Origin: Euglena gracilis
Lineage: Eukaryota; Euglenida; Euglenophyceae; Euglenales
Length of the DNA: 64,000 bases
Reading direction: 5' to 3'
NCBI GenBank assembly: GCA_039621445.1
Contig: CP154956.1
Coordinates: 55,521,419-55,585,418, forward strand
Shown here piece by piece: positions 42,101-54,100 of this stretch (positions are counted from its first letter, which is position 1; each line of letters begins with the position of its first letter). Both the position numbers and the translations under genes were made by a program. Below the pieces are notes generated by a model. That model made no database searches. It worked only from the letters and a program-made list of their open reading frames with translations, and was not told the origin of the DNA.

Positions 42101-45100
42101 CCGTGCAACACATCCCGAGTGTACCACCTGCGTGGATAAAAAGACAGTGAGGAGCCCGGGTGATCCTTTGACCTCTCCGCACCGCCGGGGCAGGTTGCCC
42201 AGACCTGCCCAACGGGGGTGCGGTTGCGGCGTTTGCGGACCAACGCAGCCGGGGCGACGACGCCCGTCCCGGACTCCCCCGACCAACTGGGTAGGAAAAT
42301 TGAACCTGGGGGTTTGTATTTCACGTTTTGGACGTTTGGTGGTACACAACTGCGTAGGGGACCGGTTTTCCTCGCGATCGGAATGCGTAGGGCACCGGTT
42401 TTCTCGGTTGTGCGCGTTGAGGTCTGGTGAGGGTGAGAGGCTGTGTGGTGTGGTCACACGTCAACGGCGACGATGTGTGCGGGTTTCCGCGTACAAGAAC
42501 GGACCAGTGCGTAAGGCGTAAGGCTCATTGCACGGATGTCCGCCCCTCCTCCCCTACGCTTTTGTCCAAGATGTGGATCGCGAGGCCTTCATTTGGTGTA
42601 ACCGCCGGTGTGACCACCAACAGTGGTTTCGCGAAAGTTATACAGTCCAAGTGCGATCTCCAGAGGGAGATGTCGGGCAAGTGGCTGTAACGGCCTCTTG
42701 TGGCCGAGCTCCCTGGGACCGCCCACCCCAGCGGGCAACGCCACTGGTTCCCCGGCCGGTGCGGTCACTTGCCTACTTTTTCCCTGCGTGCACGGATATC
42801 CGCTCAGGCGCCGTGTATGTATGTACACGGCGTGTGTCCGTTTTGTATTGTTTCTTTTCTTCTCTTCTGTGGTTGGTGTGGGGGAGGCTAAACGAAGCGG
42901 AAGCTGACAGCAGTTCGGTGTACCCCCGGGGGGGGGGTTGGTCCGGGCCACCGAGGGGACCCGGTGCACACGCCCAACTGGGCCGCACGATTGCGTGCTG
43001 TACACCTCCCCCGGACACGACTACCTGGGACCCTTTCGCGACTGAGGGTGGTTGGTGGTACACGACTGGTTTACAGTTCCTGTTTCATTCGCGAGACAAA
43101 TCCGTAGGGTGGACTGCTGCTCCCTCAACACCACCCAAAACAGGCCACTTTCTACGACGTGAAGTTGCGGTTTGTGCGGGAAACCGCACAAACCGCAACT
43201 TCAGCCCCCAGACCACGGTGTCTTCCCAGGGGTTACGTCGCAGTGGTACATCCCGTTCGCGAGGGGGTATAAATCGCGAGAATTTCAACATCCGCTTGTA
43301 CCACTAAACACCCTGAATCGCGACAAGGTCCCAGGTCCTTCGGTTTTGGAGGGCCGTCTTACCTGGAATCGCGCTCTAAATTGCGCCGTACGGACAGATC
43401 CGGGTACTGTTGCCCCCGCCGGCTTCAAATTTGAGCACCCTGAACAGCAGCCTTCCATGGCTTTACACGGGAACCCGCACACCTGCGCAGAATCAAACAC
43501 AAGCAGTTCTGTGGTGAGGTACTAGCAAGCAAAGGAAGGACAAGTCATTGTGATGTTCCCACCGGTTGTGCGGAAACCCGCGTAGAAGCGGTCTACAATG
43601 GCTGCGGTGTGTGGTATAACACGGTGCGCTACGATGACAGATTTGAATCAAACACAGTGCAGCGTTGTGCGGATTCCCGTGTAAAGGACTGAGCCCTTGT
43701 CGGCACGACGATATGACACTGCTTCAGTGCATACGTACGTGCGAAACACGGTCAAATCTGTGCATACGTGAGTGGTCTTTGTCCATTCAATGAAAACAGT
43801 GTTCAGCATGTACAGTAGATCTGTGTACATTGTGTCACTCACTCACTCACACATCCTCTGTTGCGCGGTAATCCGCACACCCTCATCTCCGTTGTCTCAG
43901 ACTGTGCAAAAACAAAAAAAAATGGCCTCCCCGTCTGAGACGTTGGTGCTGCAGCTGGACCAGCTGCGGGGGTACCTTGCCGGCGCCCCCCCGGCCGATG
44001 GTTGGGCGATCCTGGAGGACGCCCTCCGAAGAGGCCCACCTGGGAGCCCTCAACCTGGTGGAGACGGGCCTGGCCGTCAGGGCCAACCGCCGGTCCCGTC
44101 GCAGCCTGCGGGAGGTGCGGCGGGAGTACACCCGGCCCCCGTCTGAACGGCCGATGTGGATGGCCCGCTTCACCGACGGGCTGCTGGCGCTGTGGAGGAC
44201 GCTGCGACGGCTGGCCGTGCCCTTCGGTGAGCTGGTCACGCCGGCGGCCGCCCTGGCCCCCGCCCCGGCGCAGCAGACGCTGCAGGACCTGCCCCGCGCT
44301 ACCCGTCGGCTGCTGCGGCCCGCCGGTCTGGTGGGCCCCACGGAGGAGCTGGTGCGGGAGCGGGCGCGAAGGGCCCGGGACGCGGTGCTGCGGGCGTTGG
44401 ACGGCCACCAGTGCGTGCTGTGGCTGGACAACTTCTGCTGGCTGCGGTGGGGCACGGACCCCGCCCAGCCCAGCTACAGCCGCAACGTCACCGCCCTGGG
44501 TTCAGGGTGCCTACTCTGCCTTTGGTCAAGTGGACGTGACCCGCTGTGCACGACATGAGACGCGTGCGGTTTTCCGCCTGAGAATGTTCCGTCTTCCAAA
44601 ATGAAATCAGTGACCACCCAAGTGAACCCCGCAAGTGGGGTTGAGACAATCAGCTGGGACGTTGATGACAGCTGGGACGTTATGACTTGGGATACAAAAA
44701 TCTGAACGTCCTTTAAGTAGTGCATGGGGCTAAGAACAAGGGTTAGGGTTGAATAGGTTTGTGCGGATTTCCGTGTAAACACGACCCTGTTGGTTTGCAC
44801 GGAAACCCGCACACTTCGGGATGACGTCAGCGTCCACTGGTTGGCTCAATGAGCAGGCCCTCTGTGCGGTGACTGCTGCAGATCGACCCCCTGCGGACTC
44901 GTCAGGGGACTTTGACGCGGTCCGTGACGTTCCCCGTGTCCACGGGCCACCCGGAGTTCGGGCTGGTGGTGCAGCACCTCCGCTGGGCGGCCGACCTGTG
45001 CCTGCAGTCGGCGAAGAAGCTGCACCAGGCGGTGCACGGCCTCCACCGGGCGGAGCTCTCGGTGGACAACGTCCGCGTCCCGCTGGACATGTAGCGGGAC

Positions 45101-48100
45101 GCGATGCGGTCGCTGCGGTGGAGGCCCTTCTCCCTGACCGAGCAGACGGTCAGTTCGAACCGGGACCTCCTCCAGCTCCTGGAGACCGTGCTGCAGCTGC
45201 AGGCGCGGTCGGGCCGCCAGCTGCCCCTCCTGGTGGATGAGAACATCCACTACCGCATCCTCCGCCTCCTCAACTCGGCCCCGGCGCTGCGCTTCCGGAT
45301 GGGGGAGCACCTCGCCAACGTCCCCCTGCTGTACGGCATCTGGCATGCCTACAAGCACACGGATACAGAGACAGTACGCGGTAAACCGCACACTACACAA
45401 TGCGCGGTGGGGTGGAATGTGACGGGGGAGGAATGGCACTCCGCTGTCAAGGCGGTGGTGGGGACGCTGATCCGCCGCCGCACGTGGACGTGGCTGCTGA
45501 TGCACCCGGACCTTCACCACGTCCACCCGACCCGCCGTATGTCTACTCTGCGCTGTCTTCCGCATTCTGTGTCCACACGTTTTCGCAAGGTTGTCATTTT
45601 CAGGCGGGTTTCCGTGCAAATCTCAAGGTTGTCATTTTCAGGCGGGTTTCCGTGCAAAGACTCTTGCACGTGGAAGCGTGTGTGGTGTTGGGATTCTTTG
45701 CTGATGTCACCGTTCTCGTGCTCAGGCACCCTGTCCATGGTGCCCAGCCTGGAGCAGAGCATGGACAGCGCGGATATCAAGGTGCCGCTCAGCGGTACCA
45801 ACTGGCGCTGGTCGGCCCAGCACCCGTGCGCAGGGCTATCCAGGACGTGTGTGCCTTTTTCCCTTTGGTAAGTTGCATGCGTAACTGCGTTTCACACATG
45901 GTTGTTTTACGCGGGAACCCGCCTGATTGGATGAGACGAAATATCTCAATTCACATTAGAATGTTACAGAGTCCAACTTTTTCTCTTTTTGTACTGGCTC
46001 ATGATTCCACTGTATTGTTGGAGGTTCGGGGTTGTCCTGAGGACGGCCACCGCGGGAGGCGGTCCTTCGCTCCCCCCTGTGGGGGACTGAGCGCTACGCC
46101 CCCCTGCGGGCGCGGCTGGCCCAGCCGCTCGCCGAGCCCACGGTGCGGTACGGGGGGCGCTTCTGCACCCTGGACCTCAGCGGTGGCGGCGGTCGGCGCG
46201 GGGCGGCCACAGCGGCGGCCGGCAGCAGCCGGGAGGAGGCGGAGGGGTCCCCCAGTCAGCCCACGTCTGGGGAGGGGGAGCTGTTTGAGGCTGGCTCTCC
46301 GCGGGCGGGCAGCCGGTCCACCCGGGGGCGAAGAAGGACGGCAGCGGCGGAGGGTGGGGAGTGTCCCGAGCCGTCCCGCCTGGCGCACGTGGTCCCCCTC
46401 CACCCCACCGCGGCGATGCCGCGGGAGATCATGGAGCTGAACGTCGACGCGGTGGTGGTGGAGGTCCCGGACGGGCTGAGCGACGCCGACGTCCATCCCG
46501 AGCTCCTGAGACTGTGGAGCCGCGGGGTCCCGTTCGTGGCCACGGGGCGGGCGTTCGCCATCGGGGTGCTGCAGCAGACGCTGCAGAAGGGCATGGACGT
46601 CCCCGACGAGATGCGCCGTGTGGACGTCACACTTCACCGGCCGGTGAAGTCCAACGTGGACCGCACGTACCTTTTCAACGTCACCACCGTGACCGCCCTC
46701 TTCAGCAGCAGGACGGACTTTCGGGTGTGTTTATCCTCCCCTCCGCTTTTTTTTTGGAACCCTCCTTCTTTTGGCGTACACGGGAATCCGCACAAGTCTC
46801 ACACAACCGTTACACACTGGTGCATATTGGGGTACAGCGCGCACAAAAGGTTTCTTCAGACTCATGGAGTGTGACATTCTAAGATGACAAGAGGGGATGG
46901 GATGAGGTGAGGTACAACGTGATGAGACATCTTCGCCTTCCACTCGCAGGTCCCCCGGCAGATCACCCTCGTGGGACAGGGTCAGGGCTTTGTTCACACA
47001 GAACAGAAACACAATCAGGCGTTATTTTTTTTAAGAAAAAGAAAACATACCACGTGACCACTGTTCATCGTTTCAGGGAATTGAGCGTTGTCTGTGGTTT
47101 TCCTCTGCACGGATATCCGCACACTTCCGCGTTCTGTTCCCTATGGTGAAAGAATGGCATTCAGTCCCACAGTGTGAATTCCCTTCTGGCCCCCATCCCC
47201 CCTCCCCATGAGAAACTGCGCAGGGACACAGCTCTGCGGGGGAGGGGCCGCCCACCCTGCCGGTGGAGGTGGCGTGGTGGCTGCTGGCGCGGCTGCACGT
47301 GGAGGCCCACGACTGGGTGCTGGCGGTCACCCGCCACGCCGCCCTCCCGGCGGACCTCGCCACCCGGCTGCAGGTCCCCATCGGCGTGATCTGGGGGGAC
47401 CCCGACCTCCTGGAGGAGGCGGACGAGGCGATGCAGCTGCGGGTGGACCAGCTGCAGCGTGAGATCAAGGTGGCCGACGGGAAGCCGGCCATCCTGTGGG
47501 ATCAGGGCGCCACCCCGGTCCAGGACAGACGGGGGGGGAGTTGCCCTTATCAACTCTGCGTGCGTGCAGCATCAGAACGTGGTGGACAACGTGTACGCGG
47601 TTTCCCGCACACATTGCACGCGTGCGGTTTCCCGTGGGGAGGGGTGCTTAGCTTCTACCAGGGTGGACTCTGGTTTCCCCACCTGGACTTTCCTGGGTGG
47701 TGGCCCCTGCGGCCATCAACGTCCACCACCGCATCGCCCACCACGAGCCGCTGGACGTCTCCGGCCGGGGCGGGCTGGAGGAGGAGGAGGAGAAGGGGGA
47801 GAAGGAAGAGGAGGACATGCCCCCCCGGCCAAAGAAGAAGGAGCCGGAGAAGAAGGGCCGGGAGCCCTCGCCCCCAACGCCAGCCAAGGGGCGGGGCAAG
47901 AAGGAGACCCCCGCCAAGGGGAAGGAGAAGGAGAAGGAGAAGGCCCCTGCTGCCAAGGGGAAGGAGAAGGGGAAGGAGAGGGCCCCTGCCGCGAAGGAGG
48001 CCGAGGCCCCGGTGGAGGCCAAGCAGCCGTCGGCCAGCGGCGGCGCGGCGGCGGCGGGCCGCAAGGGGGCCTCCACCCCCTCCGGGCTGCGGAAGGGCGC

Positions 48101-51100
48101 GGCCGCACCACCAGCGGCACAGGAGCCGTCGGCGCCGGAGACCCCGGTGACAGGCCGCAAGCGCACGGCCCGCACGCCGCCCCCGACCGAGTCCGCCGCC
48201 GGTGAGCTGGAGGACGAGATTGAGGAGATCGTGCCGCGACCGCCCCCGACACAGTCCCCCCTTCAGAGCCAGCTGTTTGCGTCCTCCCATTCTGCTCTTT
48301 CAGCCTCTGAGTTTGCAGCCACGTGTGGTGGGCTTTGCACACGGGAAACCGCACACGTGCGTCTTCAGGAACACCGCACACGTACAGAATGATAGGTGCG
48401 TTGCACGGAAACCCGCACACAATCTCCCACGCTGTTTTTTGGGTTCAGGTGGTTTTGCATTCACACTGCCTGTGTCCTTGCAAACTCTTGACAGATCTGA
48501 TACCCTCTCTTCATTATTGCTGTTCTGCTTGCAAATTGCGCGGGAAACCGCACACAGCTTGCTGACTCATTGCACGCGCACACCCCTCCTTCCTGTAATC
48601 CACCACTTACACATCAAGTCCAAGGGGGGAGGGTCGGCTGAAGAAGAAGCCCACGCCGGCCGGGGCGCTGGAGGAGCTGCTCAACGTGTGAGCAGCAGCA
48701 CGGGCCGGCGGGGGCGGGCCGGGCGGGCGGCGGGGCGGCTGCACCGCCATCCCCATCCCCGACAGCGCCACCGAGTGCACGGCCGTGGGCGGCCGTGGGC
48801 GGCCGCTGAGCAGCTCTGTCTACCCCTCCTGTGTGGACCGCCCGATGCTTTTGAACCTGGGACCGCCCGTTGCTTTTTGTGTCACACACCCTCCCCACAC
48901 CCACTGTCCCCGGGACTGCCCAAATGCCTTTCACCTTTCGACGGGAACTCAACCCCTGGACCACTCCATCACCCCTCTCACCTGGGACCCACCGGACGCC
49001 CCAACCGCCGTGTGAGGTCCAGGGCACATTCTGTCTCCCATTCAGTGGCTGGTGTCCAACCAACCCTGTGCGGATGTGTGTATGGAGTGGACCCCTCTCT
49101 GTCACGTGCATACCCCCCTCTGAGATCACCCGTGTGCCCTGGACCTGGACCACCCATTCGGCTGTCCGTTTTTCGTCCGTCTGTCCCCTCTGTCTCTCTT
49201 TCCCTCTGGACGCGACCACAGAGACTTCGTCTCTCTCTCTTCCCCCCGGGACCAAGGACCCCTCCAGGACCAGGACCAAGCTGCACGGTGATCCGCACAC
49301 ACACCCTCCCCCTCTCTCCCTTCTGCTGTCGTTGCGCTTCGTGTGCTATCGCAGTCCTTGGCAGGCAGGCGGTGAGGGGGGCATGGGAGGAGGGCTGCCT
49401 TGGGTCAGGTGCCCCATTGGATGTCAGGGCCAGTTCCCAGTCCAACGTCCCCAAAGGTTTCCCGTATGTTTTTGCACGGATAACCGCACAAGTTCACTTT
49501 TCACACGCCTTTGTCATTCAGCCCCCTCTCGCGGTGTTAGCCCCTTCACATATGGTTCATCTGTTGTGTGCGGTTTCCCGCCCAACACATCATCTGTTAA
49601 AAATTAGGACATCCGTTCAGCAGTGGTGTTCGTTTCCCCCTCTCGTCACTGCTCGTTGGCACTCACCAGTCGTCCAAAAACGCGCGGGTTGCTTACGCGG
49701 GTGCCTCTCCCTCACAGGTTACCCCATGTCACCCCCCTCCCGGAGGTGGGGTCCGGCTCCGTCGTGACACGGCCGGGGCTCCGACGGCCAGGTGTTCTCT
49801 GACCCCTTCTCCGTTTTCACATTTTCGGCCAGGTTACTGGGGGGTATTTCACAAAACCACTTTTCAACCATTAATTTTCAAAATCGGTCACATGTCAAAA
49901 CAGTGGAAACAGGCGGAAACCCGCACACAATTTCTGGGTTATATCAAGTGTTAGGAATTTCGGTCACGTTTCAGGGGGGTGGCTTACACGGGAACCCGCA
50001 CACCTGTAACGCCTAAAAAATGACAAAAAATTTGGGCAATTCGCGCCGCCTAAGACCGACGGCGTCACCGTCTCGACCACACCACACCCCCACCTGTGGC
50101 CGATCAAATCACCATTTTGGCTGTACTGTGCACATCGTCCAGCACATATGTCCACGTAGCTCGTCATTTAACGTTGCTGAAACACAATATGGCTGCCTTT
50201 TACCACAAGAGACTCGAAAGGAAAAATGGTGAAAATGAATGCAACTCACGTTATTCAAATTTATCTCGAATTTATGTATGTTATTCAAACTTATCCCCAG
50301 AAGACCGAAAAAACTTGGCATCTACATGTGAGGGTACATTTGCAACTTGAATTTCCTTTCAAACTCAATCAGATTTATTTGCACTGCCCCAGTTGTATTT
50401 TGTCTTCAACCTACCTACCCCCGATGTCCAACGACCGGAAACCTCTGTCCTCCGACCGGGGGGGGGGTCGTTGGATATAGGGTTGTGACCAAAAAGGTGT
50501 CCTCTAGGGCAGGGGGGTGGTTGTTGGACAAGGGGTCCAAAAAAATGTCGGCAGGTACTCAAAAAAGGCCGAAATTCTCCTTCCGGCGCTTTGCGCCGGA
50601 AACCTTGGGCCGTGTTGTTAAACTTTTGCTCGAAAAATGCCAAAAATGGCATTTTGGCCAATTCTTGGCTTTTTTTTGAGTGCAGAAATTTTCGGCCCGG
50701 CGCTGCTCTGTGACCAAAAATTTGGCCAAACCTCCGAAAAGATGTCCTCCGACCGGGGGGTGGTGGTCGTTTGACATAGGGGGGGAGGTAACTATTTTCA
50801 TCCACTCCATTTAATACCACAAATAGAAAAAGGAGCAACGCAGTTGGGCAACAATTTGGCGAACCCTAGCGCCTGCCGGTGGGCAAACAACATGCATTTC
50901 GGCACAACGTGGATGCACCGCCTTGGTGGACACAAAAACTGTCAGAGGGCCGCCTCCGGTCACAAGGCCTGGGTGAGGTCCACGGTCTGCGGGATCCAGC
51001 GGTCCTCCTGGTTGCCGCGGATGGCGGGCTGCACGTCGAGCACGAACGTCCGGCCGCCGTCGAACGAGGCGTCGTAATGCAGCTCCGTGTCGCCGAGGCC

Positions 51101-54100
51101 GTACATGGACAGCCAGAAATTGGCCCCACACCCCGCCGCCGGGGGGGGCACATGGTGAGGTGGCCAAACGTGCCGGACAGCGGTCTCACGGGGGGGGGGG
51201 GTCATCATCATGTCTCCAATCTTCTGGAAGCATTCAGACCGGTCAAATCGTCCAAATCACACTGCAACGCAGGTCGCCATGCCCCAAACCATATACAACC
51301 CCTCAGGAAGGAAGGAGGGGAGGAAACTTGAATGGCTGGTCAAATCACCCACCAAATCCTCCAATCATTTTAAAAACAAACAAGAAAATATCGATTCAAA
51401 AAAAAAACGGGAAATTGTCGGCTTCGGACTGCTTTGTGGGAGAATACCCCACGCTGGGCGCTTACTCAAGGCTCAGGGTAATGCCGGAGTTTGGCCCCAT
51501 TCTGTTCAGTGCATTATAAGTGCACCCAAATGCACTCATAGCGCTGCCAAGAAAAAAGTGCTGGCTGCGGAGATGCCTGCAGCGCACCCCCAGCACGGAG
51601 GTGGGGCGCGGCCGACCCGCACCACCCAGGAGCGGTACACGAGGAGCACGGGGGTCAGCATGTGGGCGGTGAGGGGGCGGACGGCGCTGCCGCACGGCGG
51701 GCTGGTCTCCGTGTACAGGTAGTTCCCCGCCGCGGTCCCCGTCGTGTGGTCGGACTGCGGCCCCGTCAGAGGCGGTTCTTAAACCCCCAGGGAGGTTGGC
51801 ATCCACTCGGTTCGGCTTTGCACCGAAAAAATTTTTGGACCCCAAATATGACACTGAAACCCCATCCCCCCTGTGATTGCACAACCTGGTCGACCTCCGC
51901 AATCAGACTGGGACCCACCCACTCCCCGGGTTCCATCGGAAAAAAACCTCTGGGTCCCGTGTTCCGGCCGATGCTCCGCGTCTCCTGCAGGGACCCCCTG
52001 AAAATGGCAGTCCAGATTTGGACTGGCATGCTGAACTGGGGGGGGGGCGGATAGCACACCCCAACCCCCGCCAAACAAAACCTCCAGGGTTTCCCACCAA
52101 CGTAAAAAACACGTATCAACGGGTCGGCATCTGTTGGGGTCCCTTGGAGGTCTGTGTGGTCTGGGAAAGGGGGCCTGGGCTGGGTGACGTTGTTGTGGAC
52201 GGACCAGTCGAAATCCCCGGTGGCTGGGTTGCGCCAGCCGTCGTGCAACGGGCAGGGCCCCGAGACGATAGAGCAGCCGTTCGGGTCGCAGCGGGGCCAG
52301 CTGTCGAACGACTCGCGGGGGGTGCGGGCCGCCAGGCAGCCTACTGCCCCCCCCCCCCCCGCAATGGGGCTAAAGGGGGCTCCATCGTGGCAACGCTGCC
52401 AAGGCCGAGTGGTGCGGGGCAGCTCCTTCTTGAGGCCCTGAGGTTCCCCCCCACAAAAAACACCACACTGCAAGGGTACTCCGTCGAGGGGTGTAACCAC
52501 CCCCCAATAACAATAACAACCACCTGGTTTGGACACTCAAAGTCGAGATTGGGGGGAGGATTATTTGGGTGGTTTATTATTTTAGACAAAATTTTCGAAG
52601 TGAAAAATCGACCCAAAAATGACTCAAAAGCCTTTAAAGCTCAACTCTTTTTAAAAGGATTTAAAAACAATTAAAACTGCACTCTTTTAACATGCTTTCC
52701 GCAGCAATTTCGTTCATTTTTATGTTTTTTTTTTGCAATGCTTCTGCAAATCCCCCTAATTTTCTTTGACTTCTCAGCTAATGGAGCAGTGTTACTATTT
52801 GGACAGCCAAAATTTGTCCTCGGGGGGGTTCTTATTTGGGGGGTTGACTTTATCCTCAAAGCACTTTCGTCGTCCGTCCCCCATGCTGGGCCGGCACCCG
52901 GCGAAGGTCGGGAAAGAGGAGATGGTGCCGGAGGCGCCCATCAGGTAGAGGGAGGCGCTGGGGCCCGAGGCAGGGGGCGGCAGGCGGCTGGACCGTGGCG
53001 GCGGTGGAGCCAGACCCTGATCTGATTCCCCCAGGGGGGTGGGCCGCACCGGAGGTGGGTGGACACAAAACGCCCGGATGGACCGTGGCTCTCGAGTTCC
53101 GGGGAGGCAAAGCTCTGCCAACTACCGAAATATGTCCCCACGGCCTGAATGGAACACGATGCCAAACCGTGGCAAAAGAGGGGGGGGGGGCGATGAATAA
53201 AGTGCTTCTGTATGATGGCAGAAACAAAATCCTTCCAAGAAAAAGGAAGACGAAATGAAGCGGATGGACAGGAGAAGGAGGCCTCCGCAATTGCACCACC
53301 ACGTGAGGGCCGCACAGTGTGATCCACATTTTTTAAAAAAAATCACAAATTATCTTTTGCGGATGCCGCGGATGGCAGAAGGCGGACAAAACACGTCCCT
53401 CCCGCGGGCCTGCCTTGCCCTGGCCAGTGGTGACGGGGCCTGCCATGGCGGCGGGCAGGGCAGAGCCGGCGAAGCGCAGCTGGTCTGCGGAGGTGGCCTC
53501 CGTGGCGAGCAGCACCGGGGCAGACGCGTTCAGGGCCGTGAGGCAGATATAGCCCGGTCCATACCACTGCTTCCGGCGTGTCTGACCTCATCCCCCGAGC
53601 TGTGATTTAAAACCGGAAAGTCACTCCCGGTGGGATGGGGAGGCAACGGTATGGCCCAGCCCCGCCGGCACCAGCGGCTGGCCGGGGAGGGGCAGGGCGT
53701 TGGCGACGCCCCACTGCCACGCGGTGGAGGCGGACTGGCGACAGGGCTGTGCTCGCCCCTGCCGAAACAGGGCGGGCCTGGACGAAACCAAGAACTTCCC
53801 GTCCCGGCACGTTTCAATGAAAAACTCATAGAAAAAATGGACGGAAAAAAATGGGCACACTTTGGCAAAAATGGGTCGACTTTGGGGAAAAAGTTATTTC
53901 TGACGTCCTTGGACCATCGCCCATCCACCCAAAACGTCAAAAATGTACTTTTCGACCTTTTGATTTTTGACCCCTTCCATCACCGGATCGGTCGTTGGCC
54001 GTCACTAAGGGCTAAGGGCGGTCCTCAAGGAAAAAAAAATCCTGTACCTCATGAACCGCCTGTGCCGAGCAGCAGCTCAACTGAGCCGGTCGAGATTAAA

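Larger units (their letters stand above)
41207..50001. repeat. E2-specific interspersed palindrome GTGCGGNNNNCCGCAC, about 31 copies
   Basis: Copies start near 41207, 41479, 41530, 41582, 42092, 42476, 42794, 43171, 43465, 43567, 43667, 43863, 44560, 44760, 44796, 45376, 45602, 45640, 45909, 46782, 47107, 47596, 47617, 48341, 48402, 48540, 49285, 49476, 49567, 49911 and 49986. Many have ACACGG or GTACGC in place of one GTGCGG arm. They occur between genes and in introns and not, as far as I see, in the conserved coding boxes. I saw no E1-type palindrome in E2, or the reverse. Confidence 0.92.
41064..50054 (+). mobile_element. Element E2: 9.0-kb relative of E1 with GTGCGG palindromes, internally deleted
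   Basis: The ends (CTTAGGCGGCGCGAATTG..., left from 41064, right to 50054) are 23-bp perfect inverted repeats. The flanks ACTGA (41059-41063) and ACCGA (50055-50059) differ at one base. Inside are about 31 copies of GTGCGGNNNNCCGCAC and homologues of E1 gene 1 (partial), the gene 2 C-terminal part and gene 3, all on +. It lies in an intron of gene B, antisense to it. Compared with E1 it lacks the sequence corresponding to about 11,860-15,240. Gene 1 also has a frameshift and an in-frame stop, so E2 looks non-autonomous. Confidence 0.88.

Noticed and set aside
48202-49767. 521-codon + strand frame at the 3' side of E2
   Set aside because: Its first part is the wrong frame of gene 3 and the rest has no counterpart in E1; Pro/Ser/Leu-rich chance frame in C/T-rich DNA.
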